Assembly (NCBI GenBank): GCA_963924555.1
Contig: OZ004592.1
Coordinates: forward strand, 6,820,001-6,884,000
Direction of reading: 5' to 3'
Source: Crambe crambe
Taxonomy: Eukaryota; Porifera; Demospongiae; Poecilosclerida; Crambeidae
DNA: 64,000 nucleotides
Part shown: piece after piece, positions 46,070 to 63,086 of the stretch
Numbering within the stretch: position 1 is the first letter of the stretch
Layout of the letters: the number at the start of each line of letters is the position of its first letter
Translations under genes and position numbers: made by a program
The notes under the pieces: generated by a model
Seen by the model: the letters and a program-made list of their open reading frames with translations, nothing else
What the model was told of the DNA's origin: nothing
The model's database searches: none

Positions 46070-48383
46070 TTACGTCACTGCCATACCACCGTCACCAATC
46101 GGAGTGTCCCGCCGAGTGAATTTCTTGCAAAGTTTGTGGTCCCTGATGTCTCCCCAGCCTCCATAAGGTTTAGATTTCTTACGGGTGGCAGGGGGATAAT
46201 TGCTGTTGTCCAGGACAAGGCTGGAAGGGAATAGGTTTGATTTATGAGCAGCTAGAGAAGCTTGAACTTGGCTGGCTTGGTGCATTTCATTGCAAGATTT
46301 ATGATGGTGCGTCCCGCTGAGAGAGGAAGAGACAACAAGAGAGAGATAGGTTACTCACTCACTACTCGTATACCCAGCTACTCTTAGTCTCACCAAGTTC
46401 CAATGTGAAATATTCTTGGAGTCCTGAGGACAATCACTTTAAGATGCCTGTTGATGGCAGGACATGCCTTGCCTAGTTGATTCAAGGACCAATCCCAGTT
46501 GTAGTCGTCGTAACTGCAGAAATACTAAAGCCAACAGGTCCACATAATTAGTGTGGGGGATAGCAAAGGGTGTCTTCTTTGGAAGATGGTATAAGTAAGC
46601 CATTGAGTCTGGCTATCAATAGATAAAAGAGATAAAAGGGCTATTGAATTGAAGGTCACTCTTTAGTAAGTGTAAAAAAAGGGACTTATTAAAGCTACCC
46701 TTTGTCTGTAAAAGAAATGACATACCTCACTACAGTCTCGTATCAGGTTCCATGTCATTCTATCCATTCCAAATCCCATATTGTTCTTGCCTGCATTCCA
46801 CGTTCCTATACTGACCTGTGGAAGAACATTATGGTAAGTGACATTAATTAACAGCATGCAGCACTTAAAAACTGGTAAGTGCCTACACACAATAACATAC
46901 CCTGTTGTTCAGGGACTTGTATTTGGTGTACATTCCTAAATTCACAAAATCAACTGGTGTTTTTTGCTTCTTTTTCAACTCAATCAGCTGCTTTGCTACC
47001 TCAACAAAGTCTGGAGCAACATAATGATCTTCCTCCAGAAAGAAAACATGGCCACTATAATTCTTGGTGGCATTCAGATGATCAAATACCATGTTGATCT
47101 AGTATGGGGTAAGATAACATTAACACCAGCTGTCAAATTTCTATATTGTCCATTACATGTCAATCAATCATCATAATTATCATGCACATGCTTTCTACAC
47201 GTTTCAGTTTCATGGCAAGGTTCTAGCCATGCTTGGACAGACACGGCCTATCACCTACCTTCCACCACCAGTGATGCTTTATGGCTGTAACAATCGCTTC
47301 TCTGTAATGTCCATACATGTCAGGATAGAGGGCATTGGTGCAATTCTTACGTATGGCTCTGCAGGAGAGAAAGCAAAGTAACTTGTAATACCGATCAACA
47401 TAAAATAAAACTCACTCGGCCTTCTTGATATTCCTTGGACAGTCACCAGGTGAAGCCCCAGGATATGTGCTGGGCATTACTTGGAGAGAGAATGGATAAA
47501 ATATCTGCAAAACCTGGAGAAAGAGAGAGAGAGAGAGAGATGATGATGATGATGATGAGAGAGGTGTGTATGGACTGTGGCAATGCATACAAAATGTAAT
47601 TATACACTGCATTAACCACATGAATCAGGCAATTGGCCATGAATACGGTAAGACACACACCCTAAGTTGGTAATCACTATGAATATCTCAGGGATTCGCA
47701 AGATTACCAGCATGGAACACACACATACCACTACCCATCAAAATCCTTCCCTCCAAACTCACTGGGCAGAATTCGATAGACCGGACTATCTCGTTCATCT
47801 CATCATAGTAGTAATCATGACTAATGACCAGGAGAACATTCTCAATTCCTCTGGCAACTTTCAGGGACTCAAGCAGCTGCTTCAGGTACCTTTCTCTTTT
47901 GTGAACCTGCACGACCAGCACCAGACTATTGTCACTCAGAGAGGAAAACTTTTCACTGTTATGGATTTTTTGGATTTTGTTTTGCCAAGTCAAGATATTC
48001 TGGAGGAGGTGGAGTGAGTCTGGTCCAGAAATACTAGGCAGGATGTCCACATGAGCATCCTTCTTTGTTAAAATCGATACACTATTACTACTTGTGTGAT
48101 TAATATCTTTCTTTTTCGGTATATTATTTGATGTCTTTTCATCATCGACCTGTTTAGGAGCCCTGCCATTGCTCGGCACATGGGACCAGTCAAGTTGAAC
48201 ATTCCCACCACCAGCAATTTTGCTTTTCATTTCATGACTGCTATCAAAATAAGTTTTTTCCCTCTTCTGCTGTATCAGCAATGTGATGGATAATAGGGAA
48301 CCAATGACTGTCAACAGAAGTAAAGCTTTCCTGCGTAACAGATAGTTTCTCCTGCAGTGTGTCCACCATTTCCAACACATCAC
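46070..48383 (-). CDS. MGAT2: Alpha-1,6-mannosyl-glycoprotein 2-beta-N-acetylglucosaminyltransferase
   Basis: Golgi enzyme that adds GlcNAc to the alpha-1,6 mannose arm and so makes complex N-glycans. Exon 1 (47763-48383) encodes a short cytosolic tail, a signal anchor (ALLLLTVIGSLLSITLLI), a stem and LVLVVQVHKRERYLKQLLES. Following exons: GDCPRNIKKAE; NALYPDMYGHYREA; HVFFLEEDHYVAPDF with the metal-binding EED triplet (46903-47100); NNMGFGMDRMTWNLI; YDDYNWDWSLNQL and PRIFHIG; and finally GGWGDIRDHKLCKKF near the stop. These match animal MGAT2 throughout. It is convergent with the TMEM53-like gene (206 bp between stops) and divergent from WDR54. Confidence 0.93.
47520..47558 (+). repeat. (GA)n(TGA)n microsatellite in an MGAT2 intron
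   Basis: GA repeats followed by TGATGATGATGA, immediately upstream (in gene sense) of the exon beginning VLQIFYPFSLQ. Confidence 0.85.
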
Positions 48384-48693
48384 GGGAACTCTTCCAGATC
48401 AAACAGAATTTTAACTGGGAGTATTTTACTGAAGTTATAGGCTAGTCTTTAAACAGCAGATGAAACTGAGTAACTGCCGCCTAGCTGATAGAGCTAGTTG
48501 ATAGAGCTAACTGCTTCATACTTACAGTGATTCTGTCCCCCTTCAGTAATATCCCAGTGTGACCGATTGATTGAAGTTCTGGAATTTCCCCACTGCGGCA
48601 AGTGGGCGGAGCAAACTGAACTTTGAACCCAGCAACGCCAAGACGAATCAAGGGGGGTGTGTGCGTGTTGTGCACGGGGTTGTGCGAAGTGAA
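48384..48693. promoter_or_regulatory. Divergent promoter region, MGAT2 / WDR54
   Basis: 310 bp between start codons. No TATA box is evident. The longer open frame upstream of the WDR54 ATG at 48694 (from 48571) lacks similarity to the family and probably represents leader sequence. Confidence 0.45.
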
Positions 48694-50197
48694 ATGGCAT
48701 ATAAAACAGGACCAGTATCCCCTATTGACTGTAGTGTATCACCGTTGCCTAACAATCTGAGTCTTCTGGAGACTGGGACACAGGATGAACCCATGTGTGG
48801 AGTAATTCATAAGACCTATGTGAGTATAGGGATTGACGAATCAAGAATACATGTCAACTCTAAGAAAGCACCAGAAAACTCTGAAACACAGAATGTCAAT
48901 ACACACAGTCCTTTTCTGACCCAAGTGAGCTATTAGAAACTATTAAAGAGTGTTTTTACACCTTTGGATTCCATCCTTAAGGCAAAGTGGTGTGTGTTGG
49001 AAGACTCTTTTACAGTTTTGGTTCTGACTTCATTTGGAGGTTACCAAGTATGTCAATTTTAGCCAGTAGCTAGCTACCTTTAATTTGGGGGGGGGGGGGG
49101 GGGGGGTGCCAGTCTCAACTGCTTATTAATAACCTGATATCTCTAGATATTGGACCAATTTGGACAAAAGGAGTTCTATAGTAGCAAATTTGAGACTCCT
49201 AGTGGATCTTATAGTAAGAAATGAAGAAAGACGGCTCTACTGGATCATCTGATTTTTTTTCCATTCTTACAGGAGCTCATTTTGCAAAGGGCATTGCAAG
49301 TGTGGGAAAAGTTCTTTGCATAGGTGGGTGTGACACAACCACCGAAATGTTTAGAAAGCTGTTTCTAATTTCTATCAGGGACTTTTGATGGTATCCTTGT
49401 ATTAACTGTCTCTCGCACTGGAGATGACGCAAGTGTGGACCTCTCTAGACAGCTGAAAGGACACACTGCTCCCATATGTGACCTAGCTGCCAATGAGAAA
49501 GTGTTAGTTAGTGCTGATGAGGAAGGGATGATCATCTCGTGGAAGGACCCTTGTACATCTACAGAGTCCTCCTTTACCATTAATAATTCAGGGTACGTTC
49601 AGTAGCTCCCTCAAGGGATGAATGAGATGATAAAGGGTCGATCTTAATGGGTGTTCACCACTGTTACAAATCTCTTTCTACTGTAGTGGAGTCCCTTGTC
49701 AGTGCTTGTCCCTCTCGAGTGATGTCATAATTGGAGGTTTTGCCAATGGAATGCTTAGACTGTATAGTGCTGTGAATGGAAGCAAATTGGTGGAGGTGGC
49801 TTGCCACTCCCGACCCATTACTGCCCTGGATATTGCCCACAAAGCTGGCTTGGTGAGTCATGGATCGTGTTTTCCCATTCATTATAATTTACCAAATTTG
49901 GTCTCGTGTTTTGAAACCCTATCTGTGATCACTCTACAGCTGTTGTGTGCATCTGAAGACTCGACATTTTCTGTGTGGTCTCTTCCTGCCTCTGGAAGTT
50001 CCAAGGTGTAGTTCACCTAATTTTATAGGAGAGGCTAAGCTAGATAACTTTTTCCATTATTACAGTTGACCAAGGTTTATTACGACAGAGTGAAAGATAG
50101 TGTTCTGTATGGTGCCAGGTTTGCTAATCCAAATGGTACCAAGATCATGTTCTCTGTGTACGACTCTTCCAACATCATAACTTACATTGCAAAGTGA
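48694..50197 (+). CDS. WDR54: WD repeat-containing protein 54 homolog
   Basis: Seven-bladed WD-type propeller family with a poorly known cytosolic role. The start MAYKTGPVSPIDCSVSPLPN lines up with the human N-terminus (CNNLSVL against PNNLSLL), followed by MCGVIHKT. Later exons encode YILDQFGQKEFYSS, FAKGIASVGKVLCIGTFDG, LKGHTAPICDLAANEKVLVSADEEGMIISW, VPCQCLSLSSDVIIGGFANGMLRLYSA, RPITALDIAHKAGLLLCASEDSTFSVWSL, and a terminal LYGARFANPNGTKIMFSVYD to the stop at 50197. The GVPC, GNG(M/Q) and GARF landmarks are specific to WDR54. A poly-G run interrupts one intron (about 49088-49106). It is convergent with the receptor kinase gene (139 bp apart). Confidence 0.85.
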
Positions 50198-50336
50198 AGC
50201 AGTGTATCATCTCCTGAACTGTCTAAAACGATGGCATGATCACTTACCATATCTTTATCACTTACTGAAAGCTATCTTCAATAGCTGAAATAATTTATTA
50301 ACAATGCGGAGGTTTAATGCGATACAAAATTTTGAA

Positions 50337-55816
<5,480 letters not shown>

Positions 55817-56135
55817 AGCATAGTCTTAGCCTGCATGCATAATAATAAATTATAGGTAGTAAATTTTATAAGCAACGATGACGTCACAAACAGCGCTCGC
55901 AAAATTATAAGAATCGCAGTAATTTCTATTATGAATACAAAACAAAAGGAGGAAAGAGAGAAGATAAGCTACGGTACCAGGAACCCCATGAGAGCTGGTC
56001 TGTATTTCTATTACAAGTAATTAATGACAATCAAATATAATACTATAATCAAATGATAAACATAATCATGCTGCCTCCTGAAGTGGGGATGAAGGTGGGG
56101 ACAAGCAAATAATTATGAATGACAACCAACCAGAA

Positions 56136-57946
56136 CTACGTCTGTTCATGATCACTATCCTCAGAATTACTGCTGCTGCTGTCCGAGTACGCAAGTGTTG
56201 ATAAAAGCAGTTCTTGAACAAACATACTTTTCTCTCCTCTCCTCTCATCCAGTAATGCTTGCTCCTCAACAGAAGGTTCTGGAAGACTATAACTGCATAC
56301 ACACACACACAGCACAAAAGGTATCACATCATTTACACACTGCTGCCAAAAAGTACTCACTTTACTAAAAGAAAAGGACTCTCCTTCTCTGAACTGGCCA
56401 CACCCTTATCCCCTTCCCTGGAGACAGGTTCTGCTAACAGTCCACGTGAAGACTCACCTCCCCCTTTTGCTGGTTGAGGCGACTCAAATGGGTGACCTGT
56501 TTATCAGGTAATGAAATAACTCTATTTTCTCACCATCTGGTTCTAACAAATGCCAAATACATTTCTAGAGCAACTAGTTGCAATCTCCCAACCCAAGACC
56601 TGACTCTGACTCTTGAGGCTCACTTGGTAAGAGATAGAGTGGACTGCTCTCATAATGGGGTGGAGCCACTCCCCCTGCTGCTACCACCTTCCTATAAACA
56701 GGACGCCTGAGAGGAGAGCCTCGTTCGAATGCCTGTCGTTCCTGTTGATCCAGCAACTGCTGGATGTGGAGTGGAAACTCTGTTATTAATCTCCGCCCAC
56801 TTGTCACACCCCCTGAGCTGTTTCCACTTGCACCACTTCCACCATTGGGACCTGTACAACATAAACTTCCAAGCTCATCTCCACTGGAAATGTCCAAAAT
56901 TCAAGAGGAAGAGATGGACAGTGCATGTGCAGCTGCAGACATTTCATCCTTACCTGATAGCTGAGTTAGCAATTCTGTGATGGGATCAACATTGTCCTGT
57001 ACAGCGGCTTGTCCCACTTCACGTGAAAGGACTCCAATATAACGATCCATCCCTCCTCCCCTCCTCCGCCCAATTAGTCGGCGAACTCTGCCCTGTGCTC
57101 CTCCCATAGCTTCCTGGTGCAAAAGAGTCAAGGACTTGAAACCCATGCTGATCAGACTACTGACCACCTTAGATGGAATCATGTGGGGAGAGTTTACTCC
57201 CTGTAATCATGAACACTAAATGAGAAGGATATTTCTAATGCTCTATGTTCCACAGTGAGGTGAGTGGGAAGGTCGTCGGTCAAGTGGTTCGGATCACCAT
57301 TTGGATAAGCTGCACATACTGGGCAGATCACTTCCTGTAAAACTGCGGACTCTGTGTGCTTTTTGGTCACGTGATCTTTGAGCTGTGTCTCAGAAAAGCC
57401 GATCTGGCTACAGATGGGACAAGTGAAGGACTGGGGAGCTTCCAAGACTTGTGTCTCTCCACCAAAATATAGCTCTGTGGAGAGAGGAAAAAAATATTCA
57501 TACCATTGAGAACTGTCAATCTATAGTAACCAACTACTCTAATTCCTGCCAAATATGATAAAAATCTGGGCACCCTTCAGTCATTACCTGCATCCACTCT
57601 GGTGAGTATGCATTGCATGGGATGAGTGGTAGAGTGTCGTGAGGTGCCTGTCTCGCCTGCCTCATAGCACTCGGAACAAAGGTCAAAGTCATAGCACGTC
57701 AAACACTTGTAACGCTTTCCTGAGAAGCCACTCTTCCCACAAGCATCACAACTCACACCTTCACAAAGATCAAACGATCATCATAAGGCCATGTGACTCA
57801 GGACGAGGGGTCTATTCTAGAAGGATCTTAATCCCTCCTATTTAGCATTATACACAAAGTAATTGCTAAGATGGGGAGTTCTAGAGAGCACTCTTTATAA
57901 GATACAGACATGGCCACTACTTACCACTATGTTTTGACACAGACAT
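56136..57946 (-). CDS. KCMF1: E3 ubiquitin ligase KCMF1 homolog
   Basis: KCMF1 is a ZZ- and C2H2-type zinc finger protein of the N-degron/UBR4 pathway. A 22-nt first coding exon (57925-57946) encodes MSVSKHSG; the next completes a ZZ finger: VSCDACGKSGFSGKRYKCLT, CYDFDLCSECY, then HPMQCILTRVD. It continues with PQSFTCPICSQIGFSETQLKDH and EVICPVCAA, DPNHLTDDLPTHLTVEHRA (57194-57445). DPITELLTQLSG follows, then a low-complexity region, and the conserved C-terminal box LLDERRGEKSMFVQELLLSTL, then acidic SSSSNSEDSD and a stop at 56136. The whole order matches animal KCMF1. It is divergent from the clarin-like gene. Confidence 0.93.
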
Positions 57947-57985
57947 GGCCCAAATCCTACTTACCACTATGTCTTGAAAGATTTC
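57910..57985. repeat. 37-bp tandem duplication around KCMF1 exon 1
   Basis: On the minus strand two copies read CA(A/G)(A/G)ACATAGTGGTAAGTAG, then GGCCATGTCTGT. Both contain the donor GTGGTAAGTAG and an ATG. The used exon starts at the ATG of the upstream copy and ends at the donor of the downstream copy. Confidence 0.7.
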
Positions 57986-58421
57986 GTGACATTTTGGAGG
58001 TCCTGAAAGTTTTTGTTTTAAAACTCATCAGACTAGCTTGTTTGGGAAGTGCTGGCAGTCATGGACTGGGAGGAGGCGTGTACAACACTCGTATGAACTC
58101 TACACAGGCAGAAGTGCGTGAAAAAGAAGAATAAAATTCGGTTACTGGGTTTTCATTTATATAAAGTCTTCACCTGGTTCCTTGAATCTTCGATCCAAGG
58201 TTATGTATACTTCTCTCCGCCAGCAACTGAGGCTATCTCATCCCGAAAAGATTAGTATCACGAATAAAAGTTCTGTTATCCTCTGTCTGCCATTTTGTGC
58301 TGACTCGGTGTTGTAATGATAAGGGTTATCCCCCATTTTCATTGTCTACGTGTTTGCGCATGCCCATTAAAAAAGGTGTGTCTTCAGGAATAAGGAGGGA
58401 GGGGCTCACCGAGATTGAATC
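57947..58421. promoter_or_regulatory. Divergent region, KCMF1 / clarin-like
   Basis: 475 bp between start codons. TTGCGCATGCCC at 58354-58365 is an NRF-1-like site with mismatches, 57 bp upstream of the clarin-like ATG. No TATA box is clear. Confidence 0.4.
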
Positions 58422-59860
58422 ATGGATACGCTTCCTTCTGCAGTCTCTCTAATTAGAGAGAAAACAGTTTATTATCTGAAATGCCACTCTAGAGGTTTTG
58501 AGAAGGTGATGTGGCCCATCCTCTGCATTGCAATCCTGTTGTGTTCAATAATCCTTTTGGCAGTGGCCTGTGGAACTCAGAATTGGATTCAGGTAACAAA
58601 ACTAAGGTTCTTTAGCCACATATAGCAACACTATTATTATCATCATCCAGCTGACAGTGCAGAATAATGCTACAGAGCAGCGAGGTAACATCACTTTAGG
58701 GTTGTTGAGAGGCTCGAGTGTGGTTCGTTACAGGGAGAGTCCTATCAGCAACTTCATCAACAGTTCATACTACCTCTGTAAATGCCACCAAAAAATAGTA
58801 GCAACTTGTATCATGATTGTACATCCCTCTCCCTCTCTCCTACCCCTCCCTCCTCCCTCTCTCCTCCCCTCCCTTCTCCCTTCCTCCAGTTGATAAGTTC
58901 CATCACAGCTACCTTGCCAGAATTTACACTACCTTTGTGCTCTCTTTGCTGGCTATTGTCTCGAGTCTCCTTAATCTTGCCGTCACACTGTACAACAGCT
59001 ACCAATCTGTCACCTCTTGGTGGAAAGGCCCTTCCATGATGTATCTGCTAAGCCTATTTACAAGTAAGTATGATGGATATTATACTGTGATGATATTATT
59101 GCACTGTAGGTGTGTGTGGGATTACTGCCTTTGGAGTCTTCCTAGATCACTACTCATGGTACCTGAATACCAATCTCATCTTCACCAACACAACGACCCT
59201 GCCACCTGGAGAAGCTCTGACCTTCATGAACCGTACATTCAATTCATTCGAGTACCTCATCAATGAGGAAGGCTACAGGTCTATTCCTTCTCTCCACTTC
59301 TCCTTTGGATTACATGTAGCAGGTATGTCTAGTTTCTTCCCACCCACCCTTGTACACTACCTTGTACAAAGACTACCTTGTACAGAGACCCTCTAACTTG
59401 TACAAAGACTCTCTATATTGTACAATTTAACTCTATACTAGGAGCATGTCTGCCACTCCTTGTGACTCTGTTGGCATGGCGACTGGCACTTTTGATCCCT
59501 CCTTGTAAGCTTGAGATAGAGACAAAGCAGACTCCTATGCAAGACATCAGAACTACACAATTCATGACAAGTCAGTTATAACTATACTAGCTATAGAATG
59601 AAAATGTGACACCATTGCAGTGAATATTCAATGGGAACAGCAGTGATGAAAGGAAGCATCTATCAGTTTATTCAATTATTGTATTTTTGATTTCAGGTGA
59701 AAACCAGGTTACAACTATAGACCCAATTCTTAGCTATCAAGAACCTACAGATCTACATTTGACATCATCACCCATTCATGCTTTCCCTCGAGAACCTGCA
59801 GGAGAGAGACCCAGCGGCATCGCAATTTCCCCTGTTCACCAAAAGGAAGTCTTCTACTAA
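58422..59860 (+). CDS. Clarin-like four-transmembrane protein
   Basis: Six exons with consistent phases: 58422-58592, 58651-58777, 58890-59063, 59110-59322, 59442-59570 and 59697-59860 (about 290 aa). Helix 1 MWPILCIAILLCSIILLAVA is followed by CGTQNWIQLTV, aligned with the clarin LGTPLWIKATV. The first loop has NITLGLLRGSSVVRY (clarin YGLFHGEGVRQCG). Helix 2 is IYTTFVLSLLAIVSSLLNLA. Then WKGPSMMYLLSLFTSVCGI matches the HGPLGLYLLSFISGSCG of clarin-1. Helix 4 is GACLPLLVTLLAWRLALLIP. The cytosolic tail is longer than in vertebrate clarins. Clarins act in hair-cell and photoreceptor synapses in vertebrates; the role here is unknown. Claudin-family proteins were considered, but the helix 2-3 signature favours clarin. 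Confidence 0.78.
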
Positions 59861-60137
59861 TACTGTAGTACAAACTTTAACCCACAAGAACTAATTATAT
59901 AGCAATTTAATTTACTTCATGCTCTTCACACTACAGAAATTCTCATTGGTTGTATGATAATATGAATGCATTGGAGATGAATGAATATGAAATGATAGAA
60001 AAGTTAATTTAATTCTAGACTTATGACAACAGTTGAAAGGATCAGAGTTCTGTTTGTGGCCAAGATAGTCATGACGATCAGCTCAACAACTATAGCTGAT
60101 CTGAACATACAGAGACCCACCATTAGTGTCTTCCAGT

Positions 60138-62558
60138 CTATCGGTGAACCAATGAAGGACGACGCCTAGCTGAACACTTCCCACTCCATGACTTGGAACG
60201 GATTTTACAAATCCTCAACTGCTCTCTGAAGAGTTCATCCTCCATAGGACGATAGCCCTGAGGCTCACACATCCCCTACATATAAAAGACCTTAGTCTAG
60301 TTTGATTGATAATAATTATTATTATGGTCACATACCAAATAACTGGCAGAGAAGGCCTTATAGCCACCATTCACGAGGTAGAGCTCAGGATAGTAGAGGT
60401 TTGGGTAAGCATTTCTCTTTCTGTCAGTTTCACGCAGAAAGCGACACCTGATGAAAAGAGAATAATTCAATTAGCACTGAGGTTCCTGTTTCTCTCACAT
60501 TTTGGGGCCTCTCTGGGAAGAGAATTCACAATGAAAGATGAAGATTTCTCTGCACTGGTCTCCAGGGTGTTCCAGAGGTCCAGAGAAGAGAGTTTCTAGG
60601 AGCTGTTCTTGCATCCAGATATTCTTTGCCCCTCTGATATGCCCTCCTTCGTATTCATAAGGGAACCGACAGTCAATAATGTTGTACTTGTCAATAACAT
60701 CACTGTATTTGCCATTGAGAAGGTCACACACCTGCACGCAAGAAGATGACAATAGTTGTAACTGATAAGGATTATTACTCCATTCCAACTTACAGTCTCA
60801 GGAGAAATGCATCTCAAATCCTGACAGCTGCCCTTTGTCAAAGGCAAAGCGTAAGGCTGAGGGAAACACTGGATTAACCATAATTATGACATTTTTTTCT
60901 TTGTCAAACCTTTGAAGTATCTCCTATGAGAGACTCAGAACCAGGAGAGAAGAGGGTAGGGGAGATATCTGATGAAGGGGTGCAGAGGGACTGAGACCGT
61001 GGGAAAAGTGGAGGTTTGGAACTCAAAGGGGAATCTTGGGAATTGGAATCAAAAGGGAGAGGAGGTCGTTTTCTCTGAACTATTTCATTATGAGGACTGG
61101 AACGCTATTCAATAATGATAATAATGAGTATATAAAAAAGCAATTAAAATTAATGATACCTTTAAAGATCCCTTTCTGCTGCAACCAGAGGAATCACCAG
61201 GGTGCACGGGAGTTGGACATGCCACTTCATTCTGTAAATCAATAGTCTTAAATGGGATTTCCCCCTTTTAAATATATTATGATTACTTGATTTGAAAATG
61301 CGCTGGTCATTAGAGTAGGGGGTTCGTTGATGGGGTCATTAATTAAAGATGTCATTGCGTATGAGAGAGAAGGGTCTGCTTCCCATTCTTCAGCATCAAA
61401 AACCTCAGAGTAGTAGCCATCACTTTCTGAAACACTAGCTGTACTGGAAGGCCGTGAATTGTGTTGGCCAACATGAAAGATAGGGGACTTCAAACACATT
61501 CGTTCCTATAATTATGATACAAGGTTCAGTCAACAGAGTTAATGGAGGCAAGTGAGGCCAAGGACTTACCAATGGGGAACTAATTTGCCTAACAAAACTC
61601 TTCTGTCCCGAGGAGGAGGGTGAAGAAGGAGAGGAATCCTTTGGAGATAAATTTTCCTTAATGTGCAAAGTGATAGAATAAGGGGTGTGAACCTTAAACT
61701 TCATTGTCCATACCTTGTCTTGACAGATGAAAGGGAATGTCTTCATTGATCTCCTAGCAAGCAGGGTTTTCCTCCCATTGGCATAGAGTCCAATATCACT
61801 CAATGGAAACCTACACAAGTCAATTACCATGCCATATCTAGCAACCACAGTCCAATATAAATGATACTAGGAACCATCTCTAGGTTGGAGTCATTTCAGA
61901 TATCTAAGGATGTGGTGGCAACCTTATGAGAAAAATGGGAGCGGGAAAAGTTATGGTTACAGATAAGACCGCAGGGCTGGTGCTTGTGGTAAGATTGGCA
62001 TCCAATTAAGAGATGTATACATGATTGGTAAAATACCCTTGTCTAGTCTATTAAATATGTAACCTGAACTCCCATGCCAAATACAATCAACAGGCTCCTA
62101 TTGTAAGTACCTGTTTACAGACTGCTGGTCCTCTGAGCTGCTCGGGAGCGTTGGACCTGGGTCACCACCGTTTGATGAGTCCAAAGAGGAGCAGGAACCA
62201 GTAACACTGTTGCCATAGCCTGAAAGGAGGGAGGTAAGAACCAGAATTCTGCATCACTCTGCAATGAAAGTCGGTCATGATTGATTTCTTACCATAGTCA
62301 CTACAGTTATCAAGCGGAGACTGGACGCTCTCCATCGATAGCTTGCGACAAGGAGTGGTCTCAATACTGTTAGAAACAAAATGATTTATGGAGCCAGCTA
62401 TCATCAGGATCAATGAATAATGTAACTCACTTTGTTGGCTTGATCCGAGTCTCCACACCATCCATGGGAGAAAAAACGAGACTCTGATCAGGTGTAACTG
62501 GATTATCTTCCATTGCATTGTTGTCAGGACTAAAGAACAAGAGTCGCCGTCCGCTCAT
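60138..62558 (-). CDS. CDC25: CDC25 dual-specificity phosphatase
   Basis: Activates cyclin-dependent kinases by removing inhibitory phosphates. The start [13 protein letters not shown] (62558) opens a Ser/Pro-rich regulatory region with many SP sites and basic-Ser motifs ([14 protein letters not shown]). The rhodanese-type catalytic domain is in the last exons: [29 protein letters not shown], the catalytic loop [12 protein letters not shown] (C-x5-R), [28 protein letters not shown], and CEPQGYRPM before the stop at 60138. Catalytic Cys and Arg are both present. An upstream open exon-like stretch (about 62609-62690) may be 5' UTR. There is one CDC25-type gene here; no A/B/C assignment is meaningful outside vertebrates. 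Confidence 0.93.
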
Positions 62559-63086
62559 ATCTAGTCAAGACGTGAGATCGGGTCATACAGAGAAAGCTAG
62601 CTAAAATCACTCACTTGCTGTCGTCAGTTTAATCGCAAGAAAATGTTTGATCACCGCCTTGATCAGCTTGATCGACGATGTACTAGCGTCTGCCTGTTTC
62701 TGGAGGGGAGAATTATACGCTAAACTACTTCGGGCTCAACTCCTGAAATGCCTCAAGATCATGGAATTAGATTTGGTCACTATGAGAACGCATCTATAAT
62801 TATTTTATATTAACCGCCAACAGCTGTTATAATGAGCATGCGCAGCGTACGACCTTTAACCCCTTGTAATTCTAAAGATGGACAGTATCAGTCATTGTTT
62901 GAATAGAGGATGAGGTGTACAGTGAGCATACATACATACAAACATACATACACATGTATACATAAATCTTAAATGGGGATGGTGTAGGATATGAAACTGA
63001 ATGGATAAAAGACATAAAACGAACTCTAAAAGAAAAAAAATAATTGTTTAGGGTTATAAAGAATGATATGCTTAATTATAAATGGA
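62559..63086. other. Intergenic region between CDC25 and the KLHL-like gene
   Basis: About 530 bp holding the CDC25 upstream region and the 3' side of the kelch gene, both minus strand. A partial NRF-1-like site (GAGCATGCGCAG, 62834-62845) lies 276 bp upstream of the CDC25 ATG. A CATA-rich microsatellite lies at about 62930-62965. Nothing coding is evident. Confidence 0.5.

Noticed and set aside
57901..58134. 74-aa plus-strand frame in the KCMF1/clarin-like spacer
   Set aside because: It covers KCMF1 exon 1 and its duplication in antisense and matches no family.
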